A stretch of 64,000 nt of DNA from Microcebus murinus (lineage: Eukaryota; Chordata; Mammalia; Primates; Cheirogaleidae): the NCBI RefSeq assembly GCF_040939455.1, contig NC_134104.1, positions 12,237,501 through 12,301,500 of the forward strand, in the 5' to 3' direction. Below the pieces are notes generated by a model. It did not search any database. It was not told the origin of the DNA and saw only the letters and a list, made by a program, of their open reading frames with translations. Below are positions 36,283 through 50,012 of this stretch, in pieces (within the stretch, counting starts at the first letter, position 1; the number at the start of each line of letters is the position of its first letter). The position numbers were made by a program, and so were the translations under genes.

Positions 36283-36628
36283 CCACCACAAATTGTATCT
36301 CCTTTCCCATGCAGAGATGATGGGACGTAGATTTCAGCATTGTCTTGTCAAGGTTTTCCAAAGAGCTGTCTACATTCTATCACACCGCTCCCTTGTGACT
36401 TAGGCATGGGGGTGGGGGATGCAGAAATCAGGCATGCTTAGTCCAGGGTCATGGTTGGAGAGCCATCCTGCCTGGGCTCGAGTATGTATAATCTGCAACT
36501 TTAGCCCAAGTAGCAGTGGTGCTAACAGGCTAAGGTGACCCAAAACCTCCACAAATTTCCATTCAGTCAGCAGAACGAGCTGACAAGGATGGGCAATGAA
36601 GCAGTGGCCCTTAACATTCGGGAGGTAA

Positions 36629-36706
36629 CTCAAACTGTAAAGAAGCCATACATGTAACTAAAACGTTTGTACTCCTGTAATATTCTGAAATAAAATTTAA
36701 AAAAAT
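36629..36706 (+). mobile_element. Very short L1 3' end insertion, lemur type
   Basis: A 78-bp insert ending TACTCCTGTAATATTCTGAA then ATAAAATTTAAAAAA, the 3' tail style of lemur L1s. It is flanked by ATT(C/T)GGGAGGTAA (36616-36628 and 36707-36719), a 13-bp duplication with one mismatch. It is an extremely 5'-truncated insertion. Confidence 0.7.
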
Positions 36707-36859
36707 ATTTGGGAGGTAAATAATTCCTTCTAGAATTTGATGAAACCCATGGACCTCTCTTCATAAATATGATTACCCACATACAATTCATAGGGGTTCA
36801 TAAACCCCCAAAATTCATCTATGATCCTTCTCTACTTAGTGGCATCCAGAAATAAACTC

Positions 36860-37860
36860 TGCAAATGGCAAGAATCACCAAAAACAAAAACAAAGAACAA
36901 CGGAGAAAGGGGGAAGATGGAGGACACTACAAAAATATATCACTCGAAGACAACTAATTTACTTAATATATAAAAAGCATCTATAAATCAATAAGAAAAA
37001 ATCCAAAACCCAAAAGAAAAATGAGGAATGGACATGAACAATGAACAGAAATGAAATGCAAATTGAGGAGGTATCAAAATATACTCAACTCCCTGTAAAT
37101 AGAGAAAACTATAAATAAAGCAAAATAACATGTTTCATATGCTAGATTGGCAAAAATCAAAAAGAGTACCTTGTCTTGGCAAAGATGTGGAAAAACAGAC
37201 ACTCCCATACCAGGCAGGTGTGATTCTAAATTGGGACAACCTCTACGGAAGGCAATTTAGCAATAATTATCAACAGTTAAAACAGACATGCCTTTTGGCC
37301 AAAGACTGGGAATTTACCCCTCAGATATACTGGAAACATTTACAAAGTGACAAATGGGCATGAGTATTTGCCACAGCATGGCTTGAGAATAACACAACAA
37401 TTGTATACAACCTAACTGTCCATCAACAAGGATTGGTTAGATCAACATGGCAGCGCCATACAATGAATACTATGCAGTAATTATAAAGAACGAGGCGATT
37501 TTGTAGTAGCTATGGGGAAGGAAGTTCAAGACATAGTGCTAATGTGGAAAAAGCAAGATACTGACCAGCATGTATGTGTAAAAATAGCTCTGCCCATCTA
37601 CATGTTTACAAATATGTGTGTGGGCTCATATGCATACATGAGCATACATATGCATACATGCTCATATGCATCTCTGGAAAGCAGAAGCAGGAGTGGCCTT
37701 TAGGGAGAGGACCAGGGAGCTGAAGAGTACTGATAAGAGGCAGCTTATCTGCAAACCCTCTAGAGATTTTTACATTTCAGACTATGTGTCTGTATCACCT
37801 ATCCCAAAACTTAACCAAATGCATCTGAAAAATACAAACATGATTAAAAACCAAAAAGAG
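36860..37860 (+). repeat. L1M-type LINE fragment
   Basis: Old L1 3' part. It contains AAAAGCATCTATAAATCAAT, a decayed ORF2-tail frame (37130-37363) and the later AAAAAGCAAGATACTGACCAG segment. A TATGCAT-rich patch lies at 37627-37672. Confidence 0.7.
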
Positions 37861-38186
<326 letters not shown>

Positions 38187-38189
38187 GAA

Positions 38190-39160
38190 CCCGGTAATTA
38201 GAAATTGCACAGCTAGGAGAAAGTGGGCACAGTACAGGTGCCAAAAAGATGTCAAGAAATGGCTCTACCCTGAGTTGTCCTGTCATCCATGGGAATGTCC
38301 CAAACTATTACTCCAGTGGTCAAAAACTCCATTTCCCACAACTCTTTCATCAACTTTTCCCACCATTCACGAGTGACGGGGGGAGGGGCATTTCCCAGGA
38401 AAACACCTCTGTCTCTGAACTAGGCACGCCAGTGGCAAGTTAGCCAAACCCTTTTGCTGCAAAGTTCTCAAGAGAAAACACACAGAGCACATAAGTGAGC
38501 CTTCAGCCCTGCAAGCACCAAGACACACAGCAGAGCCCTGACAATGCTAACTGAAGACAAATGGGAGGCCAGAGTACTTCCCGGGATGCTAAGAGCGTGT
38601 GGCATGTAGAATCTGCTCCCTCATTTCAGAGTGAGGGACCGCAACTGGGCAGCAAGGCAGGGCAGAGAAGCTGGTTGATGGAACCAGCCTGGACTCAGAT
38701 GAAAATCCCAGGGCTCCGGTCCTGACTCTCTCAGCAAGCAGTGGGCACTGGACAGCACCCCCGATTCCCCTTCGATGCTGAAGAACTTTCTCCCCCGGCT
38801 GTGAGCCCTCCCTGGGAACTGCCCTCAGCAACCATCCTGTCCAACCATGCCATGCACCTGTTGCCAGGGCGGCCCCCAACGAAGGACTGGGCCATGCAGA
38901 AGCCTAAAGGTCCAGTCCTCTCACCCCAACCCGGACAGCTCTGCAGGGCCAGCTCATCTCCAGAGCACACCACGCCGTGTGCAGGGCTTTGGCTGCGAGC
39001 TGCACTGCAGCCCAGCTTCTCCCTCTGCCCAAAGCTGCTCTTCCCTTCCCTTGCAGGCGTCAGTCCTGAGCCATACTCCCTGAGAGCACATTCATTTCCT
39101 TCTCAAGGCCAGCTTCCCAGGAAGTCACCTGCAACACAACACTAACAGTCTAAGCAGGTG
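38190..39160. other. HUNK intron 1, unique sequence
   Basis: Moderately GC-rich. Open frames up to 134 codons on both strands, none with recognisable domains. Confidence 0.5.
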
Positions 39161-39161
39161 C

Positions 39162-39975
<814 letters not shown>

Positions 39976-39979
39976 AGAG

Positions 39980-42900
39980 AGGCAGAGACAGAATCTACTC
40001 GGGGCATCCCCCTACTTGTCAATGCAGGAAGAATGCCAGCAAGTTGGTTCTTACCTGCCCAGGGGTGCTACAGGCATCTAATGAGAAAGTGCACGGGAAG
40101 ACCCTGAAAAAAACCATACAACACTGCACCACTGGACTGGTATTTATGATGAAGGGGTGGGAATGGCGCTGTCGAGTGTGTAGAGGGATCAGCCTGCTCA
40201 GGTACGATCCAGGCCATGTGTTTCTAGCTCTTGCCTACTGGTCATCTTACCACCCAGCAGCACTCCGTATCAGAAAGCATGAAATTCAACTCAGGTCAGT
40301 GCTTGGATGTGGGCTGAGTGGAGGCAGAGGTTTCACCGGTTAGCCACAATAAGGCTCAGGGATTATCTATGGGTTTCAATTAGCCAAGAGAGCAGGTCTC
40401 TCAGTTACCATGAATAATCAAGAGAGGGGTGTATGTCCCAAGGCAAATAATACTTTGTACCTAGCCACCTTCTCTTCCGGAGGACATGGCTGACACTCCC
40501 CACCCCTTCTGGGACGATGACCCCAGGGATGGCTGATTGCCAAGAGGCCCTGGAACAGCGGGCAGTGTGCAGAATGCTGTAATCTTGCAGACCTGAGTCG
40601 GACAGGTATGCACGGGAAGCTATAGCTGTGATTCAACGCCTGCCGAGAAAATGTAGGGTTGTACTCCTCTTTGTGGGCACCGCTCTGCACTGTTATGCTG
40701 ACTCAAAGCACTCTTTGAAGTCCACGGGACCTGTTATCAATGAACACTAGGAACCAAGCCCTACACGCCAATTTCCATCATGCACAACCATTTCAAAAAG
40801 ACTCAGGGCAGGAAGTTCAAAAGAATGCGCCCGCAACTGCAGCATGCAATCTACAAAATTATAGGCACTGCCTTGTCGCACAAAGCACACGGAGCAGGTG
40901 CTTTGCAAATGCCTCCTTGCCAAGAAGTCTCTGCTGAGGATTAATGGGAATTTCCAGGTCTAAGCATTTAAGCATTTCTTTTCCTTAGATTTCTTAAATT
41001 TCTAGCACTTTAAAAATACAGGATTTCGCACCTGTTTGTTTCAGAAACACTTGCTAAAAACAGATCTGCCAAAAGGCCACCTCTAAAATTAGTCATATTT
41101 CCTGCTCTGCACAACATAGTAAATCATATTTTTAGTAACTCCTTCACTCCAGGTATCTGGCATGGTCGTGCTCTAAGCATGATTATTGGCAGCTTACTAA
41201 GCAGGCAACCCTTATTTTTAGCCCAAAAATAGCTCCAACGAAAGTGATAAACAGGCTTATTATTTTTTTTTTCAGCCAAAGGTTAGAACAAGATATTTAA
41301 ACATCTTAACCAATCAATTGTGTGCATCCCTCTTGGTCTCTTAAAGAGACTTAATCACAAAAGGCAATAAGTGGCAACAACTGTTTGCCCGTGTTTTGCG
41401 TTTTCCTGCCTACCAAACATGCTCTATACCCACACTTTCTCGGTCAAGCTTTGCCAACTACATTGTATCAGTTTTTTAAAAAACGTAATAGTAACCTTTT
41501 ATGTGCCAGAGACTGTGATTTCATAGATATCACAAACCAACGTCAAGAACAGGAAGCACAACTTCTCTGGGTCTTTCAAAGTCATTATCCGACACTCTTA
41601 CTCATCAGCAATTCATCAGCAACATTGCTCTCCGTCTCAAAGCCACAGCAAACGATTCTTTTCAGAATCTGACTTGGTGATCACTTTTCCTGGTCAAATC
41701 ATCAACTTACCTTTAGTCAAAGACACTTGGCCCCGACGGAGAATAGGCCAATTAGAAGTGTCACGTGCTCAAGTGAACTAGTTATTTTTAAAGCCAGATT
41801 ATTAAGAGACTGCATTCACTCCTGGCTAATGGAGAACAAAATTAGGTTTCAACCCAAAGCCACCCTTTCTTTTCAAGGAGTAAAAGGGCCATCTAGATTC
41901 AAATGACTTCCAGGTAAACTACTTCAGGGGAAAAGCAGGCAAAATACTGTCCTTCAGGCAGTGGTGGCAAAAGGAGCTTCTTGATAAGGTTGAAGCCTGA
42001 AATGGAAGTCAGGAAGAAGTGGCTGATTTTGTCATCTGGACTCAGACAGTGATGCCCAGGAAACTGTGGAGGATTTCACCAGAAAGTTTTTGGAGATGTG
42101 TACCGAGTTGAAACACAACATACAACACACACATATGCAGCCCCCATACCAAATGCCTTCAACTAGCAATATTCTAGATTTTGGCGCAAATCACCTAAAA
42201 CAAGGTGCACGGTTTGAGAATGCAGCTATGAAGCCGGCCATATTTGGGGTGCCCCCTCACCTTCCCTTCCTCCATCCCCTCTCTCAGCTTTTCTATGAAT
42301 TGATTCTCCAAGACAAGCTGCTCTGGATCCTCCCACTTGGGGTGGGCTGGGGAAACTACACCTATTTCTCACTACAGTGTTCATGACTTCATACCTCTCC
42401 CGATGTGGTCCATGTCCTTTAAAACAGAAAGGAGAGGAGAAAAGTGAAGTGCTTAATCCACAATCTGTGCACCCCTTAATCTTTAATCTATGCACCCCAA
42501 GAAAGGAGGAAGTAACGGGGTTTGGGTCATTCACCCACTGTGGGGGACACTGCAGGTTTGATGACGCCCTTCCTTTGGTGGTCTCCCCTGCTCTGCTCAC
42601 TCAAGTAACCCTTCCCCCAGGCTGAAACCCATTTAGTAGCTCACCTTTTCAAAACAACTTAAGGTTGCAAACAGCCTTCACCTTTGCTTTGGCCTTAGTT
42701 AGGCAACACCCAAAACAGGAGCCGGGATGGGGACTCATTAACTTAGCAATCCTTCCCAAGCAGAGTCAAGCACAAAAAATACATTTTAATCTCTACAATC
42801 TGCTAAAACCCAAATCTATTAGTTAAGCATTAAAGGTGTTGGATTTGGGAGATCAACGCTATGAATGACACCATTGTTTCTTTAAAGCTGGCAACAGTGT

Positions 42901-44715
42901 GAACTAAAATCCAGATTTCTCCTGATGCCTTGGTCCCTGGAGCACCGATTCTCAGGGCTAGAGAAGAGCACAGCAGGTGAACCAAGTTTTTCAACATAAA
43001 CTGCCCTCCCCTGCCGCCTCCCCCCACTTCTTCTATCCTATGAACCACCATCCTTAACTAGATCAAATCAATTGGTCCAGGCAGGGAAATAATTTTTACA
43101 TCCAATTGATACCTCATCTCGCATTGCAAAGAGGAAGTGAGATTCATCATTTAAGAAAGATCAGATGGAAGAAGAAGGGGCGTGGGCACCTGGGGTGCAA
43201 GGGGGCTCCTCATTTGGGTCTGGGTTGGGCAGGAACTGCCTGCGTTCCAGGGTGCTCAGTGGACCCAGCGCGGAGCTCCGGCTACATCCCCAGGCAGTTC
43301 AGCCAAGGCCAAGAGCTTTATGTTATGGAGCAAAAATGCACGGCAGAGGAGCCGGAGGCAAAGCACAGCACCGGAGAGTGGAGAGAAGCCAGAGAAGCTG
43401 TGCAGCAGGACTGGCGAGAAGAATGTAATGTTTGCAATTACGCTGTCAGCATCAGGACTCACCTCTTTCTGCTGCGTTTAGAGAGAAAATAGGCATGACC
43501 AGACTGAGTCCTATACATTGCAAATGAAAATAAACTTCTACCGCCAGGGCCAAAAGGAATTTACACAGGGACACGACAAAGTGAGCTCACTCTAATTAGC
43601 CAACTGCAGCCTCGCAGCATCCTCTCCCCTGAAGTTACTGGCCTTGTGTAAGGCAGACAGCTCACACGCGCCAGGAGCAAAGCTGACCCACTCCCTTTGC
43701 ACTAGAATGAGGTCTGGAGGTTTTTTTCTTCTTCTTTGAAGAGTTACTCAATTCAGTAAGTTCATACGGAACACTCCCTGTTTGCATGGAAATTCAGGCA
43801 GGAGGTACTTTTTAAAAAACTACTCACTCTAACACTACTTACCCAAAATAAAGGGTACCTCACTCGGAATGGCTGTGTTCACAGATGATGCAGACCAGCA
43901 CTCAAATGCAAGGGCTCCAGGACAAAGTGGGGACACGGGAGGGAAGCTGAAGGTGGGTGAGTCTGGGGCCTGGCAGGCAGGGCAGGTTGGCCCTGTGACC
44001 GGGTTTCACACACAGCCCCAGGCTGGGCAAAGGGTCCCAGGTCAGAGGGCAGAGACGGTGTGGCTCCCTGGCTACTTGCCAATCTCCCCTTGTCACTCCC
44101 TGCTGCTGATGCCTCCCTGACCCCTGGGCCAGGGAGGGTACTCCCCCCCCTCCAGTGCTGAGCAATCCCCAGGTTGCTTGGGAGCACCGAAGCTTGGGAC
44201 AAACCCCAGCCTGGAATGGCTCCAAGCACCGCGCAGCTCCCAGCCTCGGGTGACCCAGCCTCAGAAGTCACCATCTCTTGGGTTTCTTCTCACAGATCTA
44301 AGTTACACCTTAGGTCTACCTGCCCCTCCCTTGGCAAGGCTTCGCAGCTGTCTAACTTCTAACGAGGCTGCAGAGCGGCCCCTCCAGGTCTTCAGGAGGT
44401 CCTCCTCTCCTTTCCCTTCTTCTAGAAAGATAAGACGGCACCTCCCAAACTCTGGGGGTGTCCATGTACCTCTGTACCTGCCAGAAGCTTCCACCCTGGC
44501 GCTCGGGGGATGGACAGCAGGCAGTGGGGGATGGAGGGAAGAGGATGAGAATGGTGGGGTGAGGACAGGGGGCCGGGGTGGGGGGATGGAGACGTGTGGG
44601 GTGGCGGTGAGGACTAAAGTGTTGAAACCCTGCTGTGAGCACGAAAACTTCCCTCGCTGCCCCAGCCCACAGCTGGAGAGGAATGTCCCTAAGGAGGGGG
44701 ATCAGACGCTGAGCT
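39980..44715. other. HUNK intron 1, repeat-poor 4.7 kb next to exon 1
   Basis: The longest stretch without a repeat I can name. GC rises from about 43.8 kb into the CpG island. Open frames (for example 43106-43492 plus, 128 codons; 42226-42600 minus, 124 codons) show no domains. First-intron regulatory elements are plausible but cannot be shown from sequence alone. Confidence 0.5.
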
Positions 44716-44719
44716 CCCC

Positions 44720-46400
44720 CAAAGGCTGCCTAATCCGCTTTCCTGACCCCCCTCTGACCCCCCACCCCCGATAGAAAGGGTCCACGTCCTCTCCCCCCCG
44801 GTTCCTGCCCCTCCGCTGATCTGCCGCCCCTACCGGCCGGGAGCACAGGCCCCCCACCCCACCCGCGCTGCCGTCCGCCAGGCGGCGCCCTCGCAGGAGC
44901 AGCAAGGCTACGCGGGACGGCTTCGCGGGTAAACCAGCCGCCCCGCGGGGAAACGGACCCCAGATCGCCCATCGGAAAGGCCGGGTGACCGGGCTGCAGG
45001 GGCCTAAGCCCGCGTTTGGCTCGACCTCCCTTTCAGCCCGAGCGGAAAGTCAGGCGGAGGCGCCCGGCCCGGGACCGCGCAGCCGGACTCCCGGTGCAGT
45101 GCTCTCGGCGGGGCCCGGGCCGCCCCTCCCGCCGCGGTCCCGCAGCCCGAGCGCGGCGGCTCACCTTCTCTCCGGTCAGCACGTGCAGCCCCTCGCGCAC
45201 CTTGGCGAAGGAGCCCTCGCCCAGCTTCCTGCTGCCGATGAGGTAGTTGCCCACGCGCTTGTGGTGCTGGAAGTCGCGGAGCCGCTCGCGGGGCACGCCG
45301 CTCACCCAGGCCGGCAGGAAACTTCCCTCGCAGGCCGCCGCCGGCCTGGCCGCGTCCTCCGCGCCGCCGCCGCCCCCGGGCGCCGCCGGCTCCCCCAGGA
45401 GCCCGTCCCCCGCCGCCGCCGGCATCGCGCTCGCCCGCGGCCCGCGCCGCCCGGCTCGGCTCCCGCGCTCGAAGCTCTTCCTCCTCCTCTTCCTCCTGCT
45501 CTGGCTCCCCGGCTCCTCCCGCCGCCGCCTTGAGCCGGGCCCCGCCCGGCCCAGGTCTCCGCGCCTTGCGCCCGGCGCTCACGCCCCCTGCGCCGCCGAG
45601 CACGACGCGCAGACAATAGCGGTCGCCCGGGCGACTGGGGACCGGGGACCCCGCCCCCAAGAAGTTCTTCCTCGGAGGGTCGCCCGGGTCCCTTTCAAGA
45701 CACCGGGACCCCTCCCCGGGTCCCGTCCAGGAGGCTGATGACAGTCGCCCTGCTCGGGCGCGCGGGGAGGGGCGCGGTCCGGCGCCTGAATCCCGGAGCC
45801 CGGTGCCTGGTCCCGGAGCCCGGCGCCTCCGCAGCCGCCGCCTCGCCGCCGCCGTCTGGCCCGCACGGGCTCGGGGCCGGCTCGCTCGCTCCTAGCCGTG
45901 CGCCGGGCGGCCGCTCCCGCCGGAGAGAAGCGCGCGGCGGGCTGCAGGCGCCCTCTGGAAGGCAGCAGAAGAAAGCCCCATTCAGTTTGAATTTGCAGAA
46001 ATTTAATCCGGTCGCGGGCGGCGGGAACAGATGCGAGCTCCACTCCGCTGCCCGTGCACTTTCAAATCCCTCGTAGCCCCTCCTTCCCCGCGCGCAACAG
46101 CCAAACTCGACCCTCGCTGGAGAGGGGAGGGCTCGGGGAGGGAGCGGCGGAGTGGGCGGCGGAGCCACCTGAGCGCCAGACTGGGGGACCCTGCGCGGCC
46201 TCGGAGGCGCGCGCTCCCGGGCCGCCGGAGTCCGGCCACCTCCGGCTGCGCCTCTCGCCCGGATTCTGGGCTTGAGTTTTCTGGACCTTTCGGCGGTGAA
46301 ATTCCCCACTAGCCGCATCTACTGGGGGCGGGGGGGAGGGAGCGAGGCTCTCTCGCACCCCGTGGACTGTGGGTCGCGTTGAGTGGCCCAGCCCAGAGTC
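44720..46400. promoter_or_regulatory. CpG island: HUNK promoter, 5' UTR and exon 1
   Basis: This stretch is strongly G+C-rich with dense CpG, unlike the CpG-poor sequence on either side, and covers HUNK exon 1 and about 1 kb upstream. GC-box-like motifs are visible (for example CCCCGCCCCC near 45649 and GGGCGG near 46154). I see no convincing TATA box, so a dispersed-start promoter is likely, with transcription towards lower coordinates. Many long open frames on both strands are expected from the low stop-codon frequency and are not called as genes. Confidence 0.85.
45165..45425 (-). CDS. HUNK: HUNK coding exon 1 (residues 1-87)
   Basis: First coding exon of hormonally up-regulated Neu-associated kinase, a SNF1/AMPK-related Ser/Thr protein kinase. 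The minus strand reads from an ATG at 45425 through 87 codons. A Gly/Ala-rich N-terminus (about residues 1-33) is followed by a linker and the start of the kinase domain near residue 62. The glycine loop GEGSFAKV is at residues 69-76. The exon ends at ...LTGEK with the donor AAG|GTGAGC, phase 0, and joins exon 2, which starts with the codon for V88. The start was chosen because its product matches the HUNK N-terminus I know and G is at position -3; the +4 base is C, so the context is only moderate. The exon is very GC-rich and sits in a CpG island. Longer open frames on both strands here are by-products of base composition. Identity is very secure. Confidence 0.96.
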
Positions 46401-46431
46401 TGGCACACAGTAGGGCCCCCTGGACCTGGGT

Positions 46432-46460
46432 TGGATGGATGGATGGATGGATGGATAGGT
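46432..46460. repeat. (GGAT)n microsatellite at CpG-island edge
   Basis: About seven GGAT/ATGG units, then degenerate copies, upstream of HUNK. Confidence 0.9.
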
Positions 46461-46464
46461 GGAT

Positions 46465-48095
46465 GAGTGGCAGAAAAGATGGGGGGGTGGCAGGGCGACC
46501 GCCCGGGCTCGCGCGCAGACCGATTGCTGTGTTGGAGGAGGAGCAGCCGCAACGTAGGAAAGAAACGGCGTTTGCTGCCTGTCTGTAGCTTGCACCTTCT
46601 TTGCCTTCCATCGAAATGGTGCCCGTGATCGCAGGAGGCGGGGGACCGGCGCTCGCTGCTCCCCGATGCTTTGTTCTGTGAGCGCTGTGACTGTGCTCGT
46701 CTCATAAACAATTGCAGCTGCCCTGACGGCTCTGGTCCGTCTCCGGGATCCCCAACGTCTTCTCAAACCGACAATGAAGACTCTTGTGAGGGAGAAGCTG
46801 GAGGGGTAGGTCGGGGCAGGCATCTACAAAATGCTACCTGTTGAGGTGCCTGCAATTCATGCAAACTTCACCCCCCCCCCCGCTCGTGCAACTGCAGAGC
46901 TGACAGGGAGGATTTGGCCCCCACGAAGTTCCTTGCATTGTTTACTTCTCAGTAAACAAGTATAGCCTCGACCCACATCGGTGCTTTGAGATGGGGGTGG
47001 CGTGGGGGGACAGCGAGGCAGCCGTCATTAATCCAGTGTCTTGGGCGCTGGCTGACCCATCTGCAAATTGACCCAGAGAAACGCCTGCTCTAAGTAGGTC
47101 TAATTTTAAATATGCCACTATATGCATCTACTTACATGTTACAAGTCACCAGCCTCAGTTATTATGACTGAGCATATTGTGGGGGGTTTTTGTTGGTGGT
47201 GTTGGTCAGCTCATTGTTCCCGTTTCCCAATATTAAAGATACATTTTTAAATGTTTTTCTTGCTGTGCTTAAGGGACTTCTTTGCCCCGACGCCACCCGG
47301 ACAATTTCTGCAAGGTCTGTCCAATCGCTTTAATGTCTCTAATTCAGTAAACAAATTTTAAGAGGACAGTTACATGGGAGGGAGATGGTGCCAGCAGGTA
47401 GATGTTCAACAAATGTCTAATGAGTGAGGAACATGGAGCTCACTCTGGGATCAAAACCATTCTGAATCTTCTGTCAGAAAAGGTTTGGGAGTTTCCCCAA
47501 TGGTGTATTAATGGAGTATGATTTTTTTTTTTAATTTTAGGACATTACCTCTTTATGAAAACTTAGAGATTTATTTAGTATGGTTTAAGGCAAATTTCAG
47601 AGACTGTTCATCAAAGTATCTGTATGGCCTAAAAAAAAGTTTCACAAAAATGGTGGGAGACATTTACAATGAAATAGAGATTTTCTTTCCTTTTAATTAT
47701 CCTTTCAGGGTAGAGGTCAGGAAAGGGGTGAAGAAGAGAGAAAATCCAGGCCTGTTAAATCTTTTTCAAACCTGCTGCCTGGGTTTGATTCACGTTCACT
47801 GCTAATTCCATAAGCTGGGATGGAAGCCAAAGAGAAGTTCAAATCCTACCCCTGTCTCAGCTTAGTAACTGATTTTGGAACCTCAAGTCCTGTTCTCTGC
47901 AATGGCCTTATTTAATAAGGAGTAATCCCGGAAATTTCTTTATGTGAGACAAATTAGTATACGAAACAATGTCTTGCTCTCATATTAGGTATGCAGAAAA
48001 CATGTGCTGGAATAGCAGTAACGAAGCATTGAAAATTCTTTTCTGCTAATTAGTCCAAACTAAATTTCTAGCCTTATTCTCCTATGGAGTTTCCC
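46465..48095. other. Sequence upstream of HUNK, no gene recognised
   Basis: GC falls from the CpG island into AT-rich DNA. A C-run lies at about 46870-46881. No coding or repeat feature supported. Confidence 0.5.
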
Positions 48096-48099
48096 TGGG

Positions 48100-48465
48100 T
48101 GCTACATTTTGGCTGTTTTCATCCAGGATGGGCCTCCTACCTCCACCCCATTGCCTATGCCATGCATACCCATGCCCAGTCTGCTGTCTCAGACCCATTT
48201 CAGCCTAGCTCAGATGTTCCCTTCCGGGTAAAGCTCTCCCCAACCAATGAGCTACAAGATGCCAATCATCCCTGTGTTCTGTTACTACCTAGCACCCATT
48301 TCACACTCCCCTTATCTCCTGTGTGAATGTCTTTCTTCTCTTCTAGACCCACTGAGGACAGGGGCTGTGTCTAATTTTATTTTCAGTCACCCTACCGTGC
48401 CTAGCACAGTTCCTGAGACGTGCTCATTGTTCAGTAAGTATCTGTTGAATCAATGAATGAAAGTA
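48100..48465 (+). repeat. L2 3' region
   Basis: Forward L2: CTCTTCTAGACCCACTGAGG, then AGGGGCTGTGTCTAATTTTA, CCTAGCACAGTTCCTGAGAC and the end TCAATGAATGAAAG. Confidence 0.82.
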
Positions 48466-49235
48466 ATCACCGACGGATGCTCAAGTGGAGTTTATTGCTC
48501 CTGGCAAGCAAGACCCCATCTGTCCTGGGGGAGGCATTACTAATGACTTTCTAAGAGTGTTTCTAGCTACCTTGTGGGTTGCCTTTGGGAATCAACAAAT
48601 ATAATTGGTTGTCTTGTCAAAGAGGGGTCATTCTCCAATTTGGATGAGTTAACCCTTTAAAGAACATTACCCGTCACAGTGGGCCGGAAAGCCTCGAACA
48701 GCTTTCTCAGTTGACTTGTACCAGCTGCTTCCTTCTTCCCCACCATCTCCTCACTCCATATGGCCGGGAGACCGTCTCCGTGCTCACACGGACGCCAGCT
48801 AGAAGACCCAGCTGGAAGCAGTCAAAGACAATTAGAAGTAATCAGGCTGGCACAGCCAGGAAATGAGAGTTGGCTAAAAGGGACTAGGCTGGCAGGAGCT
48901 GGCTGGAAACTGGAGAAGGGACGGATGGCAAAGCAAAGACGGCAGACAAGGATGAACTTTGCCTGAAGACATCCTGTGAACGCCACATGATAATTCTCCC
49001 TAAACAAAGCATCCCGTAAATGACAGAGGCTGGACTCGAACCTATGTCCCCAGAGTTCACGTCCACCACTACTCTTTCCACAGCACCCAGCTCTTGAGCG
49101 TGCACAGTGTAAAGGCGGAGGAAGGAAGGATTCCCCGGGCATCAAGGCTGCTGTGCAGAGGCAGCCTGGCACGATGCTGCCACTAGCAGCCCACGATGAA
49201 GTGCTTCTCTGAAAGATGAATCGTGACCACACAGC
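48466..49235. other. Upstream intergenic sequence
   Basis: Nothing recognised. An open frame on the minus strand at 48822-49232 (136 codons) has no recognisable domain. Confidence 0.45.
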
Positions 49236-49239
49236 TCAG

Positions 49240-49370
49240 TGCCTCAGTTTTCTAAAGCTGTAAAAATGAGGTATTAGGGAATTGTGAGGATTACATGAGA
49301 TTGTGCATACAAAGCACTCAGCTCGGCGCCTGGCACATTATAAGCACATGGTGAATTTTAACTCTCACTC
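49240..49370 (+). repeat. MIR SINE
   Basis: Forward MIR 3' part: GTGCCTCAGTTTTCTAAAGC, GGATTACATGAGATTGTGC and GCGCCTGGCACATTATAAGC. Confidence 0.8.
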
Positions 49371-49559
49371 TTTCCAGCCATGCTACTGTCATCATCACGA
49401 CACCGAGAGAAGTCACTCAAGAATGCCCCAGAAGTCCACAAACACAGGGCCCTTGTTACTGAGGAATCCCAAGGCATGATCTGTAGAATCCAGGATCCTG
49501 TGGCCAACCCTTGTCAACTCCACCAGGTTGATAGGAGCTCTCAGACTTACCCTGAGGTC

Positions 49560-50010
49560 ACCTACACACACACACACACACCCCTTCCTATTCCTTTCCT
49601 AGGGCTTCACCCAAATTCACCCCCAAATCCAGCAGCCATCCTTGCATCCTCTGCTTCCTGACCTCATATCCCACCCATCAGCAAATCCTATGGGCTATGC
49701 CTTCAGACAACACCCACCTGTGACCATTTCCCATGATGCTCACCTCTGTCACCCTATTCAAGCCACCATCCTCTCTCACCTCCTAACTGGTATCCCTTGC
49801 TTCCATGCCAAAGGCATGGAAACGAGAATCAGATTACATCACTTTCCTGCCCCCCAAACTGTTCAGCAGACCCCAACAGAAAAGGTACCCCAAGTGCTTT
49901 ACCTGATGTGGCCCATGTGTCTCACCTCCTGAGAGCCAGCCATGCCACCCCTGTTCCCCCTGCAAGCCACCAAGCTCTTCCCCACTTCACAGCCTTTGTT
50001 CTTGCAGTTC
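49560..50010 (+). repeat. L2-like fragment, with (CA)n at its left
   Basis: L2-style C-rich body: CTCACCTCCTAACTGGTATC, TCAGATTACATCACTTTCC and CTTCACAGCCTTTGTTCTTG. A (CA)n run lies at 49562-49582. Confidence 0.65.
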
Positions 50011-50012
50011 AC

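Noticed and set aside
44178..44774. 198-codon plus-strand frame
   Set aside because: No domain, Ser/Pro/Gly-biased, in GC-rich sequence beside the CpG island; no splice or promoter support.
45004..45660. 218-codon minus-strand frame overlapping HUNK exon 1
   Set aside because: Different frame from the real HUNK exon, extremely Gly/Ala/Arg-rich, explained by CpG-island composition.
44985..45738. Plus-strand frames of 163-182 codons opposite HUNK exon 1
   Set aside because: Antisense shadows of GC-rich exon and promoter sequence with Pro/Ala/Arg bias; no domains.
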